Of a stretch of 47,653 bases of DNA, positions 15,809 through 25,197 are shown piece after piece. A program made the translations under genes and the position numbers. Position 1 is the stretch's first letter. Each line of letters begins with the position of its first letter. A model generated the notes under the pieces. That model was not told the DNA's origin, ran no database searches, and saw only the letters and a list, made by a program, of their open reading frames with translations. Source of the DNA: Clostridiales bacterium (GTDB lineage: Bacteria > Bacteroidota > Bacteroidia > Bacteroidales > Muribaculaceae); NCBI GenBank assembly GCA_023666645.1, contig JAMPBP010000010.1, positions 1-47,653 of the forward strand. The letters are read 5' to 3'.

Positions 15809-18800
15809 CTACAGCGCTTTTTTTACGATATCGAGCATGTCGCTTATTTCTTGCAGCGAATACGATTCCATTATAGAGGCCGGTGTCGATTCTTTGCTGA
15901 AGAAGATGTCGGCGCAGCGGTGGGTGTCGGCCGGCATGTCCTGACGTGCCATTTCTATTTTGTTCATAATCTCGATAATCTCAGGCTGTGACTGGAATAT
16001 GTCGGGTTGCGCGGCTATGGTGTAATATATCTCTTTGATATTATGGTAGACCGATGCCTTGGTTGCTTTGACGTTATCGGCGGGGTCGGGAGCTGTGAAC
16101 ATATATTTTCTTATGGCCAGTTTATAATCATTGTGAGTTATTCCCAACTCATTGCGAATCGCAAAGCTGAGCGCTGATGCCAAGTAGGGGGTCCCGTACC
16201 GGGCTATTTGCTCGGGTGTTTTATTTTTAATTACTACTTGAATGGCAATGGCGGCAATCGACAGGCATTCATCATATTCAACATCGAGTCCTACATCGTG
16301 GGCTTTCTGTTGCTCAATTGACGCCACAACCTTTGCCAAATTGAGCCATTGGTTCAGTTTTTGCTTGTCGATTTTGGCTGTATCGCTATCAGCTTGTGAG
16401 GTTGAATCGTTATTGAGCGTGTTCATCGATATTCCAATTCCATAACCGGGGAGCTGGTTTTTCCTGTAGGTGTCGCCGATAATGTTGATTGCCGGCAGAA
16501 TAACGGTGGGCCCGAAGCGTTGCTCTATTTCTTTGACGGTTGAACCACTGGTCATAAAGAAGTCCATGAATTCCTGTTGCTCGAGAGTCATGGCCTCGCG
16601 TGCCTGTTTGAACAGGTCCCACCGTTGTTCAAGCGGGGCTATAAACTCGGAGTATTTCTCGGGATTCTCTTTGACTATATAATATAGGTCTCTAACGGTT
16701 AGATAGATGCAATAGATAGTGTTAAGCTGTTTCTTATTGACGCCATTGATAGAGGTGGAGAACTGCGAGGACTCCGTAGCCGCGTTGTACCAGTCGTATC
16801 TTTCGGCGAGTTCGGCGTGTAGAGTGTGTGTCACTACAGCCGCTATGTATTCAAGGGGGAGTTTTTTTAGTTGCTCAGGAGTTTTGTCACGTATCAGGAA
16901 TTGCATTGATATGATACCGATGGAAAGTGCCTCCTCATATTGAGGGAGCGGATAATTTTCCAAGTCGGGTGTCTCATGCTCGTTGCGTGCTATAAGTGTG
17001 ATAAGATTGACATAATCCCTTAGATTGGTTTCGCGTGATTTTGATACTGAGTCGGTTGGTTCGTTATCGGCCGCTGAGGTGGGCTGGTTTACAGCGGTTG
17101 GAGAGTCGGTGGAGTCACAGAAGTGGTCGTGAAGCCGTGAATGTGTTGTTTTGTACAAAAGGGGATTTATCTCCAATGCTTTCTCCATGTATGCCCGGGC
17201 CTGTCGTTCATCGCCTTGCAACAGGTACAATTCGCCCATGCTGTCGAGAATATTGGAATGGGTCACAGGATCATCGATGGTGAGGTCAAGTGCTTGTTGG
17301 AGCAGGTTTCGGGCCTTTGCCATGTCATATAGTGGTGAAGAGGGGTCCATTATGAGATAGGCATATTGATTCAGCGTTTCGGCACCGGGTGTCTTCATTG
17401 CTTTGCTGTAGTGTTTTTCGGCCTCGGTGTAGTTGCCCATCACGTGATAAATATTGGCGAGTGAGCCCTCGGCATGGGTTCCGGTGAGCCTCACCCCTTC
17501 TTTTGCAATTTTTAAAGCAGAGAGAGTATCGCCGATTGCCAGCATATTCTTTGTAATTTCGGAGTAGCCAAATGCAGCCGATGCTTTATCCTTGTTTTTG
17601 ATGTAATGGTCAATGATTGCTCGAAGCAATGCATTTTTTGCGTTTGCATTGCTTGACCGATCGGGATATTCCTCATATAGTGACTGTAGCCTTTGGGCAA
17701 TCCATTCAGGGTGGTCTGTCCCATGAGGTAATGTCAACATGGTATTCAGGTTATCACCGTGGGGAATGTATTCGAGGTGACGGTTCACTGTTATTGAATC
17801 GAGCATGGTGCATTGAGAGAATGCCCCGTATCCCCATACCCTTAGATTGGCTGGCAATGTAACGCTTTTGAGTGACTTGTTGTTGAGGAAGGCGTTTTTT
17901 GAAATTGCTGTCACGGGGTATTCGCGACCATGGTAGGTTACTATGTCGGGAAGCTGGGCATTTCCCTCGATATGGGCCGAAACATATGTTCCGTATCCAC
18001 ACAGGTAAGCTTCGGTGTCACCTTTCCATAGACCGAAAGGATATACATTGCCATCGCTGCCATTGATTGTGCCAATAGGTAAGAGAAACAAACGTGCTGA
18101 TAATTTCTGGCTCAGGCTGTCATTGCCGTTGGCCAGTTGGAGCGCCCTGGTATAGAGCTGGCGTAGGCTGTCGGTGAGCTCAGGTTGGGCTTTGAGCCAC
18201 ATTTCCATGCGATCTCCCAATGTGAATAGGCCGGCTGCGCTGGGAAGTGATGCTGCTTCCCTGAAGTCGTTGATACGGTCGTGCCAGTTTCTCCAAGCCG
18301 AGCGGGCTATGATCATCTGCCCCAGGGTCTCGTTGTAGTAGCCGCCGGTGAATTGGTTGAGTTTGTAAAGTAAAGGAATGATCTTCTCTATAAGCTCACG
18401 GCGTTTGCTGTCATAGTCTGAGCCGCCCATCTGGTAAAGACCGATCTGTTTCTGCATTTTCTCGACGAGGAGCATCAGGTCGTTTTGTGATTCCGATACC
18501 ATCTTTTGGGCAGCCTGCAGCATCTCATTCCCAGCGTCGAATTTCGACAGCTGGTTTTCAACTTGCCTGGAGATGTGAAGCTCTTCATACAATGCTATAG
18601 CCTCGTCGATTTTTCCTTGCTCCACGAAGTCAAGTGACCGGCTCTCTATCGAATCCATCTCGCTGCGGTCGATGCGTGAGAAGAGTTCGACATAGGTGTT
18701 TATGTTGCTGAGTTTTTCGTTATAATCGGTCTCGATTTTTTTCAGTTTGCTTTCGAGCTCCTTGGCGTCAGATGTGAGTTTTTCGGCAAGTCCTTTTTGA

Positions 18801-19207
18801 CGTTCATACTCCTGACGGTAGGAGTTCTCGATGATATTGTGGAATTTTTTCTTGAGAGAGCGGAAGTCGCTCTCTTTGCACATAATGATAGTGAATGGAC
18901 GTTGATTATTGGAGATGCGCCATGCCTCGAGTGCGTCCTTGTTGAAAATTACGTATCCCTCCTTATATATATCGGTGCAGTCGACCTTATCGCCCGGTGA
19001 GAGTGTGGCGAAGTGAAGTGTGAAGCTTCCATCGGCATCGCTCAGTGTTGACTGCGCCCCCTTTATCATTAGTTCGACACCGGCGAGAGCGGTCTTTTGC
19101 TCTTTGCCATGATATTCCTTTACCGAACCTCGCTCTATGGTCTGGGCCGTTGTCGACAGTACAGTAGCGAGAATAAGTAGTAATGATATGTAAAGTTGTT
19201 TTTTCAT
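15809..19207 (-). CDS. Exported multidomain protein: carboxypeptidase-regulatory-like, LRR, TPR, duplicated helical domain
   Basis: The 1132-aa protein has a signal peptide (MKKQLYISLLLILATVLSTTAQ). A carboxypeptidase-regulatory-like beta-sandwich follows (about 24-112; DADGSFTLHF), then a coiled coil (about 125-175), a BspA-like leucine-rich stretch (about 418-475; AISKNAFLNNKSLKSVTLP), and TPRs (about 540-690). The C-terminus carries two copies of one helical unit (about 728-900 and 948-1122): YEEALSIGIISMQFLIRDKT against YDECLSIAAIAIQVVIKNKT. It overlaps the upstream TIR gene by 4 bp, so the pair is co-translated. Likely periplasmic or surface partner of that TIR receptor; function otherwise unknown. 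Confidence 0.75.
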   Translation of the reverse strand: MKKQLYISLLLILATVLSTTAQTIERGSVKEYHGKEQKTALAGVELMIKGAQSTLSDADGSFTLHFATLSPGDKVDCTDIYKEGYVIFNKDALEAWRISNNQRPFTIIMCKESDFRSLKKKFHNIIENSYRQEYERQKGLAEKLTSDAKELESKLKKIETDYNEKLSNINTYVELFSRIDRSEMDSIESRSLDFVEQGKIDEAIALYEELHISRQVENQLSKFDAGNEMLQAAQKMVSESQNDLMLLVEKMQKQIGLYQMGGSDYDSKRRELIEKIIPLLYKLNQFTGGYYNETLGQMIIARSAWRNWHDRINDFREAASLPSAAGLFTLGDRMEMWLKAQPELTDSLRQLYTRALQLANGNDSLSQKLSARLFLLPIGTINGSDGNVYPFGLWKGDTEAYLCGYGTYVSAHIEGNAQLPDIVTYHGREYPVTAISKNAFLNNKSLKSVTLPANLRVWGYGAFSQCTMLDSITVNRHLEYIPHGDNLNTMLTLPHGTDHPEWIAQRLQSLYEEYPDRSSNANAKNALLRAIIDHYIKNKDKASAAFGYSEITKNMLAIGDTLSALKIAKEGVRLTGTHAEGSLANIYHVMGNYTEAEKHYSKAMKTPGAETLNQYAYLIMDPSSPLYDMAKARNLLQQALDLTIDDPVTHSNILDSMGELYLLQGDERQARAYMEKALEINPLLYKTTHSRLHDHFCDSTDSPTAVNQPTSAADNEPTDSVSKSRETNLRDYVNLITLIARNEHETPDLENYPLPQYEEALSIGIISMQFLIRDKTPEQLKKLPLEYIAAVVTHTLHAELAERYDWYNAATESSQFSTSINGVNKKQLNTIYCIYLTVRDLYYIVKENPEKYSEFIAPLEQRWDLFKQAREAMTLEQQEFMDFFMTSGSTVKEIEQRFGPTVILPAINIIGDTYRKNQLPGYGIGISMNTLNNDSTSQADSDTAKIDKQKLNQWLNLAKVVASIEQQKAHDVGLDVEYDECLSIAAIAIQVVIKNKTPEQIARYGTPYLASALSFAIRNELGITHNDYKLAIRKYMFTAPDPADNVKATKASVYHNIKEIYYTIAAQPDIFQSQPEIIEIMNKIEMARQDMPADTHRCADIFFSKESTPASIMESYSLQEISDMLDIVKKAL

Positions 19208-20304
19208 TCCCGATGCATTATGTATTTAAGCTGGCCGCCCGGAGTCTCGTCATCACGTTGAATGGATTGGAATCCCGCTTTGGTCAAAGTGACAGGTTGC
19301 TCGGCCTGTTGCTGATTGAGTGGAAGCTGAATCTTGAATACACCGTTGTCGTCAGTGACACAAGAAAAGTCTCCTATTCTAACAGATACATTGGGAAGTG
19401 GAGAAATATCATCGTCATATACTGTTCCTGCAAAAATTGCAAATGTATCGTCACGCCTTAGTGAAAGGTTTATGTGGCGGGTCATGCCTAAGCCTGTGTC
19501 AACTACGGTGTCGATGGGTTGGAAGAATTGGGCCTCGGCGGTCACTCTTAAATTTGAGAAGCGGTGATAGCCGGGTATCCTCACGGTGTCCAACCGTGGC
19601 GAAGCGACTGGGGTTGTATATTCAGCACCATTGACCGATAGCGATATGTCGCCCTTTGTGGGAAGGCTGGACTGTTGCACGTCGATCTCCACGTTTACAT
19701 CTACAGGCAATGCAAATAGATAAGCCATGGATAGTGTAAGGGCTGTAGCACATGTCACTATGATCGCTTTAAGTCGGCGGCGGCGTTGATGGCGTTTCCA
19801 TAACGAGTCAAAAGAAAGGTTGAGCATGCGCGAGACAATGCGTATGAGCGCTTTCTCTTTTCCTATCTCGCCTATGTTGACGCCCAGCAGTTCCTGCTGG
19901 GGGTGAATTGTGAAGTATTCCTTGAGGTAGTCAGGGAAAAGCTCCCGCTCGTTGTTATCTCCATGAGGAATGATGAGAGGAATGATGTGGTCGAGTCGTC
20001 CTTCCTCGACGAATGCCCGTGCTTCATCGCTTACCCATTTCGAATGAGAGGAGTGGGTTGAACATAACAGTATGAGAAACTTGCTTTCCTGCAGGTTTCG
20101 CCGAAGCTCGTCACTGAGTATTCCTGTACTGAGGTCAGACTGGTCACGGAAAATGGGACGCAGGTAACGGCTATTGGCCTCGATATCGTTATGAATCTGA
20201 GTTGGTAGCCGGAACCCCTCAAGTCGTTTCTGTAACCATTTGGCTACCTCCATGTCGCGATGGCTGTAGCTGATGAAGGCAAAATTACGATAGGGTGTGG
20301 TCAT
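19204..20304 (-). CDS. TIR domain receptor with membrane segment and exported beta domain
   Basis: The 366-aa protein starts with a TIR domain (8-155): FAFISYSHRDMEVAKWLQ, LRPIFRDQSDL, and S88-K-W-x3-E94, which supplies the expected catalytic Glu. This is the subtype common in Bacteroidota, with an IFRD motif. After a basic stretch (RHQRRRR) comes one membrane segment (about 179-199), then about 165 exported residues ending in a carboxypeptidase-regulatory-like fold (VYDDDISPLPNVSVRIGDF). The same fold opens the mature 1132-aa partner. The gene begins 29 bp after tamB with no obvious promoter, so it may be transcribed with tamB. A transmembrane signalling role for the TIR domain is inferred. 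Confidence 0.85.
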   Translation of the reverse strand: MTTPYRNFAFISYSHRDMEVAKWLQKRLEGFRLPTQIHNDIEANSRYLRPIFRDQSDLSTGILSDELRRNLQESKFLILLCSTHSSHSKWVSDEARAFVEEGRLDHIIPLIIPHGDNNERELFPDYLKEYFTIHPQQELLGVNIGEIGKEKALIRIVSRMLNLSFDSLWKRHQRRRRLKAIIVTCATALTLSMAYLFALPVDVNVEIDVQQSSLPTKGDISLSVNGAEYTTPVASPRLDTVRIPGYHRFSNLRVTAEAQFFQPIDTVVDTGLGMTRHINLSLRRDDTFAIFAGTVYDDDISPLPNVSVRIGDFSCVTDDNGVFKIQLPLNQQQAEQPVTLTKAGFQSIQRDDETPGGQLKYIMHRE

Positions 20305-20333
20305 ATCTTAATTAAGTGTTCCGGTTTAGGTTG

Positions 20334-23300
20334 TCAGTCCTGTGTTGTTGGATTACTACCGATGGTGTCTCCATGGGCAATGTGTGTCGATGGTTTGGTG
20401 GAGGGTATTGGCGATGTTGTGGCTGTGGTGTCACGGCGTTTCCTACGGTTGAAGTTCAGAAGGTCACGCAGGTTGTCAAAGTTGCGACGGAATGAGACAC
20501 CTACACCTTGGGTAGTTTCGGCTGTGCGCACATAGTAGTTCATGTCGTTGTAACGGTTGTAGGCTTTCAATCGGAGTGAGCCTGCCCGGTTGAGTAGGTA
20601 CTCGATATCAAAATCGCCTACAAATTGTGTGTTGTTCAGCGACTTGTCGCGATAACCGAGGTTGCCGTTGAACAGTAGCCGGTTGTTGAGCAGACTGCTT
20701 GATAGCGCTACATCGACCTCGACATCGCTGAAGTCACCGCGGTCGCTGCGGAAAGTAGGCGCGATATTCCAATTGTCGCTGAGGCTACCCAGTATATTGC
20801 TCAATTGTGACGACAGGGTTGAGGAAGCTACCGACACAAGTTCGTTGCCACGTGAGGCCGACATATAGTCGGGCGTGTAGAAGCGGTTGAGTGCAAGCAG
20901 GTATATGATTTGACGGTTCATCATCTCCTCGGTGCTCACTATGGAACGTACCTTGCGGTATGTGTCTTGCGTGAGGGTGGGGAATTCGAGGTCAAACGTT
21001 ATATCGTTTTGCTGCAGGGATCCTGTTACCTGCAGGATGGCGTTGACAGGAACAGTCGTGCGGTTGAGGTCCTTGTCTTGTTGGAACGACTGGTCGAGGT
21101 CAAGCAGATTGGCAGTGAGCGGGTAGGCCGCCTTGATGTTTAGCTGGGCGTTGAACGGGTCACCGGTGAATGTTATCTTGCTCCCTTGCTTGATAACGAA
21201 ATCCTTGATTATTATATCCTGTAAGGTGAAGTTGTAGTTGCCTTTTTCGAGTGTGTAGGAACCATACATGTGCAGGTCGTTATTGCGCGATCCATAGGTC
21301 ATGTGCATGTCACCGGTGCCTCGTGAGCGTATGCGGTCGCCACCGACAGGGTCCATGATGAGGTTGATTTGTGCATCAGGATTTATGTCGATGACAAGGT
21401 CAATGTTATAGTCGGACGATGTTTCCTCCTGTTTCTTGGCCAGCATCTCGCGTAGGCGTTTCACTGTGCTCGGGGTATCGTCGATTTCTTGCTGCTGGAC
21501 TATATTTCCGGCAAGGAGTTCGTCCCTGTTCCGGAATGTAATGAATGTGTAGTCGCTGGCATCTTCACGGTCGTTGAGCACAAATGTGAATGTTGAGCCT
21601 GGAGCTGTCGACATCTTTACCCCAATATCAACAACACCGGGACGTCCTTTTATCGATGCCGAGCCGTTACCGTATATACGGCCATACCAGTCGGGGTTCT
21701 GTGTTGCCGATTCATCGTATACGAGAAGGTTGTGGGCATCTGTAATCGAGAAGTCAAAGACCGGCTCCTTGAAGTATTTGTGCCATACCTTGCCATTGAG
21801 TTTGGCGGTATTGCCGTTGATGTCGTGAATGGTGACATCCTTGAGCGAGATTTCTCCCAGCCGTAGTGTCACTGAGTCGTTGGTGGAATAGGTGGTTTGG
21901 GTGAAGTCGATTTTGATTTTGAGATTGTCGCCTTTTAGCGCGCCCTCCATGTCGATATATTTGAAGTTGCCCCAAAGCCGGGCAACGCCCGAGGCCCGTC
22001 CGCTCACATCACCGGCAAATGCCTGCATGTAAGGATACATGAATGCGACATTGACATCATGGGCATCGAATGTGATGTCGAGCGAGTCGTTGAGCGGGTA
22101 AATTGCACCGTTGATGAATGTACTGGGACCACCGTCGGGCTTGACGACAGCGTTGAGTGTGATACCTTTGCTCTCGTTGTCCCATCGGCTCTTGACGACA
22201 GCATCGCCCAGGACCACCTTGTTATAGCTTATGTTCTTGACGTTGAGTCCGGCTGTTGTGAGCCGTGGCTCCTTGCTGAATAGGTTGGAGGCGTAGAAGC
22301 AGCCTGTGGCATCACCGCCGAGCATAACTTTGTCTATACCCAGTGACTCGAATATATAGTCGAGGTTTACTCCGAGGAGATCGATGGCAATGGCATCATC
22401 GGGAATATGTGAGGCGGTGCCGTCGATTTTGACGAATTGTCCGGATCGATGGGCATTTATTCCATTGATGTTTACAATTCCGGGCATGATATCGACTGTA
22501 GCGCGGTTCACGGTCCATGTCGAGTCGTTGAATGTGAGTTGGCCGGGATTGATTGTTGCCTTGACAGCGAGGTTGTGGTTTATGCGGTTGAGTTGTGTTG
22601 TGAGCGAGAGGTCTCCATCATAGCGGGCGGCGCGTTCAATGTTCCAGTTGAGAGCTGTATTTATGATGTTGTTGACCGCATTGGTGGAAAGGTTGAGAGT
22701 CAATGGGCCATGCTGGGTGGGGACACGTGTGGTGAATGAGAGTTTGCTCAGACTGTCGGTTCCGTTGATTAAGGCTTCAAGACGCGTTTTCTCAATAAGT
22801 TTGTTGCCTTGTCGCAGATATGGGGCATAAAGGCACATACTCATGGAGTTGAGCTCGGTGTTGAGTGCATAGTCAAGTGTGCTTTCTCCGAGATTGCTTA
22901 TAGGTAAGTGCAAGATATCGCTCCATTCCTCTGTGTCATGAATTTTGAACTGGCCGGAAAAATCGTTTAAAAGTGGCCGGGGTTGTCGTCGGGATTTCCT
23001 GTTGGCGCTGGGCGAGGCTTTCTGGGTCTCATTTTTCAACGCAGGCAGAGACAGCATGGCTACCTGACGCATCTGGTCGACAAGTGTCGAGAAATATATG
23101 TCTCCACTCAACCAACCGCTGAGTATGTCGCTGTCGAGGCTTATGTAGCGCTGATTGTCGACTGTGTCCTCAGCTTTGATATGGATTTTGTCGAGAGTGA
23201 GCTGTGTAGCGGTATTGGGTTGCTGTACCCTGATTCCGGTTATAGCAATGTCTCCGGCTATGTTGTCGATGTTGTCTCCGGCCAAATTGGCGTCGGCCGA

Positions 23301-24944
23301 CAGTTGCACTACCGTGTTGGCTATGTTGCTCTCTGGAAATAGTTCGCCCAGATCGATTCGTTCCAATCGTGTGTGAAGATTGAGACTTTTGTACTTTGAA
23401 CCATAGTTGCCTGAAGCACCGAGAGATAGAGTGGCTGCGGGATCGAGGGAATTGAGCGACAGGTCATATTGCTGTCCTATAGTGGCAAGTCTGGCTGTGA
23501 TGTCACCGAGCGGGTGGCCCTGCCAGTCAAAATGGTTGATGTCGAGTTTAATCTCTCCCTCATGCTTGTGGCCTATTAAAGCTCCGTTTATGGATATGTT
23601 GACTGAGGCGAGATCAAAGCGTGTGTCCCTGAGCAGTTGTCCTAAGTGTATATCGTTGAGGTCAAGATTTATGTCATATCGAGGTGAAGCCGTGTCTATG
23701 GCCCTGGCAATGGCATCGAGGGTGATATCGCCGGCTGCCGAGACCAATGCTGAAGCGGTGCGAGCCTCAGAGTGAGATGCTGTCAGTTGAATGTCGATGT
23801 CGACATATTGGGCAAGTCGTGCAATCTCGGCCACGCGTGGATTGTTGCCGGCCATCTTGACAATGGGATCGGCATCGATGTGTCCTTTCATGTCAAGCAA
23901 TCGCAAGGCCCTGTTGAGCGAGTCGAGCGGCTTGTAAAGCAGTGCATCGGCATTGAGAGTGAAACCGTCGCTCGCGGCATCGGCCTTGAATAGCACACGA
24001 GACTCGTCATTTATGATACCGTCGAGCGATAACTGCAACTTTACCGGTGATGTAAAGTGTTGGAGTATGGGGCATATGGGAGAAAGGTCGGCCGGGGTTA
24101 GTGAAGATCCGGCCGACGTGCCTACGAATATTGCGTTATCGGTTAAAAATGATATCGGGTTATCTACCGTGTCGGGAATTGCGGCTGAGAAATCACGTAG
24201 GGCGATGTGGGAGGAAGGCAGTGTCACCGATACATTGTTCCACATGATGCTATCGGGTGCAAACAAAAATGCCCCGGTTATATTATCAATCTGTAGTCCG
24301 GAGTGTTCATAAGCTTTGAATCGCTTTATTTCGGCTGATACCCCGCTGTTCCCCACGGTGGGTAGCAGCAGGTCGGTGTTAAGGTCGGATATCTCTATAT
24401 GGTGGGGTGAAAAGTGCCCGTGGATTGCCGCCGGAGTGTTGAGAATGTCATAGCGCACACGGGAATCGCGAAGTATCACGGTGTTTATCGCCATGGTGAA
24501 ATCGGAGGCGGGTTTGTCGGGGTCCTTGGACGATAGGCGGTCGATGATTGGTTGTATGTTAAGCGGTGTGCCCGTGGAATCGCGGGTGACTTTTAGATCA
24601 AGACCCACCACCTCGATGTAGTTGACAATGGTCTCGCGGTTGAAGACAAGGTCGTAAATGCTTATTCCGGCTCCAAGACGGTCGATTGTGAGCACGGTGT
24701 CGACTGGTGATTCCATAGTGATGGTCACATCGCGCAGCATCGCCCGGTTGAATGGAGCAATGTATAGTGACCCGATATCAACATTGGCCCCGAGAAACTG
24801 TGATAGCCGCTCGCGGGCTACCGACGCTACCGAGCGTTGAACCGGTGGCAACGACAGCCCCACATACATGACAATGGGTATAGTGATTGCCAGGGCGATA
24901 AGTATCACTATAAAAGCACGTAATATTTTATATAGAAGTTTCAA
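20334..24944 (-). CDS. tamB: Translocation and assembly module protein TamB
   Basis: TamB/DUF490 proteins are long periplasm-spanning AsmA-like proteins that move lipid or help place proteins in the outer membrane. The protein has an N-terminal signal anchor (KLLYKILRAFIVILIALAITIPIV), repeated amphipathic beta-strands over about 1400 residues, and the C-terminal TamB domain (FDLEFPTLTQDTYRKV, EEMMNRQIIYLLALNRF, and FSDVEVDVALSSSLLNNRL). Its length, about 1536 aa, is normal. No ATG suits the anchor; I propose a TTG at 24944 beginning MKLLYK. An in-frame TTG at 24992 is possible but overlaps a -7-like box. A TamA/BamA partner is not in the window. The TIR genes follow at 29 bp. Confidence 0.9.
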   Translation of the reverse strand: MKLLYKILRAFIVILIALAITIPIVMYVGLSLPPVQRSVASVARERLSQFLGANVDIGSLYIAPFNRAMLRDVTITMESPVDTVLTIDRLGAGISIYDLVFNRETIVNYIEVVGLDLKVTRDSTGTPLNIQPIIDRLSSKDPDKPASDFTMAINTVILRDSRVRYDILNTPAAIHGHFSPHHIEISDLNTDLLLPTVGNSGVSAEIKRFKAYEHSGLQIDNITGAFLFAPDSIMWNNVSVTLPSSHIALRDFSAAIPDTVDNPISFLTDNAIFVGTSAGSSLTPADLSPICPILQHFTSPVKLQLSLDGIINDESRVLFKADAASDGFTLNADALLYKPLDSLNRALRLLDMKGHIDADPIVKMAGNNPRVAEIARLAQYVDIDIQLTASHSEARTASALVSAAGDITLDAIARAIDTASPRYDINLDLNDIHLGQLLRDTRFDLASVNISINGALIGHKHEGEIKLDINHFDWQGHPLGDITARLATIGQQYDLSLNSLDPAATLSLGASGNYGSKYKSLNLHTRLERIDLGELFPESNIANTVVQLSADANLAGDNIDNIAGDIAITGIRVQQPNTATQLTLDKIHIKAEDTVDNQRYISLDSDILSGWLSGDIYFSTLVDQMRQVAMLSLPALKNETQKASPSANRKSRRQPRPLLNDFSGQFKIHDTEEWSDILHLPISNLGESTLDYALNTELNSMSMCLYAPYLRQGNKLIEKTRLEALINGTDSLSKLSFTTRVPTQHGPLTLNLSTNAVNNIINTALNWNIERAARYDGDLSLTTQLNRINHNLAVKATINPGQLTFNDSTWTVNRATVDIMPGIVNINGINAHRSGQFVKIDGTASHIPDDAIAIDLLGVNLDYIFESLGIDKVMLGGDATGCFYASNLFSKEPRLTTAGLNVKNISYNKVVLGDAVVKSRWDNESKGITLNAVVKPDGGPSTFINGAIYPLNDSLDITFDAHDVNVAFMYPYMQAFAGDVSGRASGVARLWGNFKYIDMEGALKGDNLKIKIDFTQTTYSTNDSVTLRLGEISLKDVTIHDINGNTAKLNGKVWHKYFKEPVFDFSITDAHNLLVYDESATQNPDWYGRIYGNGSASIKGRPGVVDIGVKMSTAPGSTFTFVLNDREDASDYTFITFRNRDELLAGNIVQQQEIDDTPSTVKRLREMLAKKQEETSSDYNIDLVIDINPDAQINLIMDPVGGDRIRSRGTGDMHMTYGSRNNDLHMYGSYTLEKGNYNFTLQDIIIKDFVIKQGSKITFTGDPFNAQLNIKAAYPLTANLLDLDQSFQQDKDLNRTTVPVNAILQVTGSLQQNDITFDLEFPTLTQDTYRKVRSIVSTEEMMNRQIIYLLALNRFYTPDYMSASRGNELVSVASSTLSSQLSNILGSLSDNWNIAPTFRSDRGDFSDVEVDVALSSSLLNNRLLFNGNLGYRDKSLNNTQFVGDFDIEYLLNRAGSLRLKAYNRYNDMNYYVRTAETTQGVGVSFRRNFDNLRDLLNFNRRKRRDTTATTSPIPSTKPSTHIAHGDTIGSNPTTQD

Positions 24945-24981
24945 TGCAGGGTGTCGTGAATAAAACAGTTCATTTAGCAAA

Positions 24982-24989
24982 CAAAGGTA
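24982..24989 (-). promoter_or_regulatory. Possible tamB -7 promoter box
   Basis: TACCTTTG on the minus strand matches the TAnnTTTG consensus and lies 38 bp upstream of the proposed TTG start. I see no TTTG at the expected -33 distance, so this is weak. Confidence 0.35.
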
Positions 24990-25122
24990 CAAAAAAAAAT
25001 GTATTTTATCCGTGTTTATCGGTCACAATGCCCGCATTGCTCCATCTTCGCACGAATAAAACTGCGCAACAATTGGCCGCCCTATCGTTAACATTTCTTG
25101 TGAGACAGGCTTTAAAAAAAAA

Positions 25123-25162
25123 TAAGATATGCCATGGCATCAATGATGCTCATGGCATATCT
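25123..25162 (-). terminator. Terminator after the OmpA-family gene
   Basis: AGATATGCCATG and its exact complement flank an inner GCATC/GATGC pair, giving a long near-perfect hairpin. On the minus strand it is followed by TTATTTTTTTTT. It lies about 40 bp after the OmpA-family stop and insulates that gene from tamB. Confidence 0.8.
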
Positions 25163-25197
25163 AAATAAAATATTGATAAATTGTAAGTTGTGAGCTC

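Noticed and set aside
4417-20304. Assignment of the accessory block to Thoeris, CBASS, Avs or an RHS toxin system
   Set aside because: There is no SLOG domain, no cyclase or Cap gene, no Avs-type effector arrangement, and the YD-like repeats lack an RHS core box and a variable toxin tip.
25085-25115. Possible third copy of the 68-bp element (TGAGACAGGCT match)
   Set aside because: Only about 11 bp of one end matches and there is no partner arm; may be chance or an old remnant.
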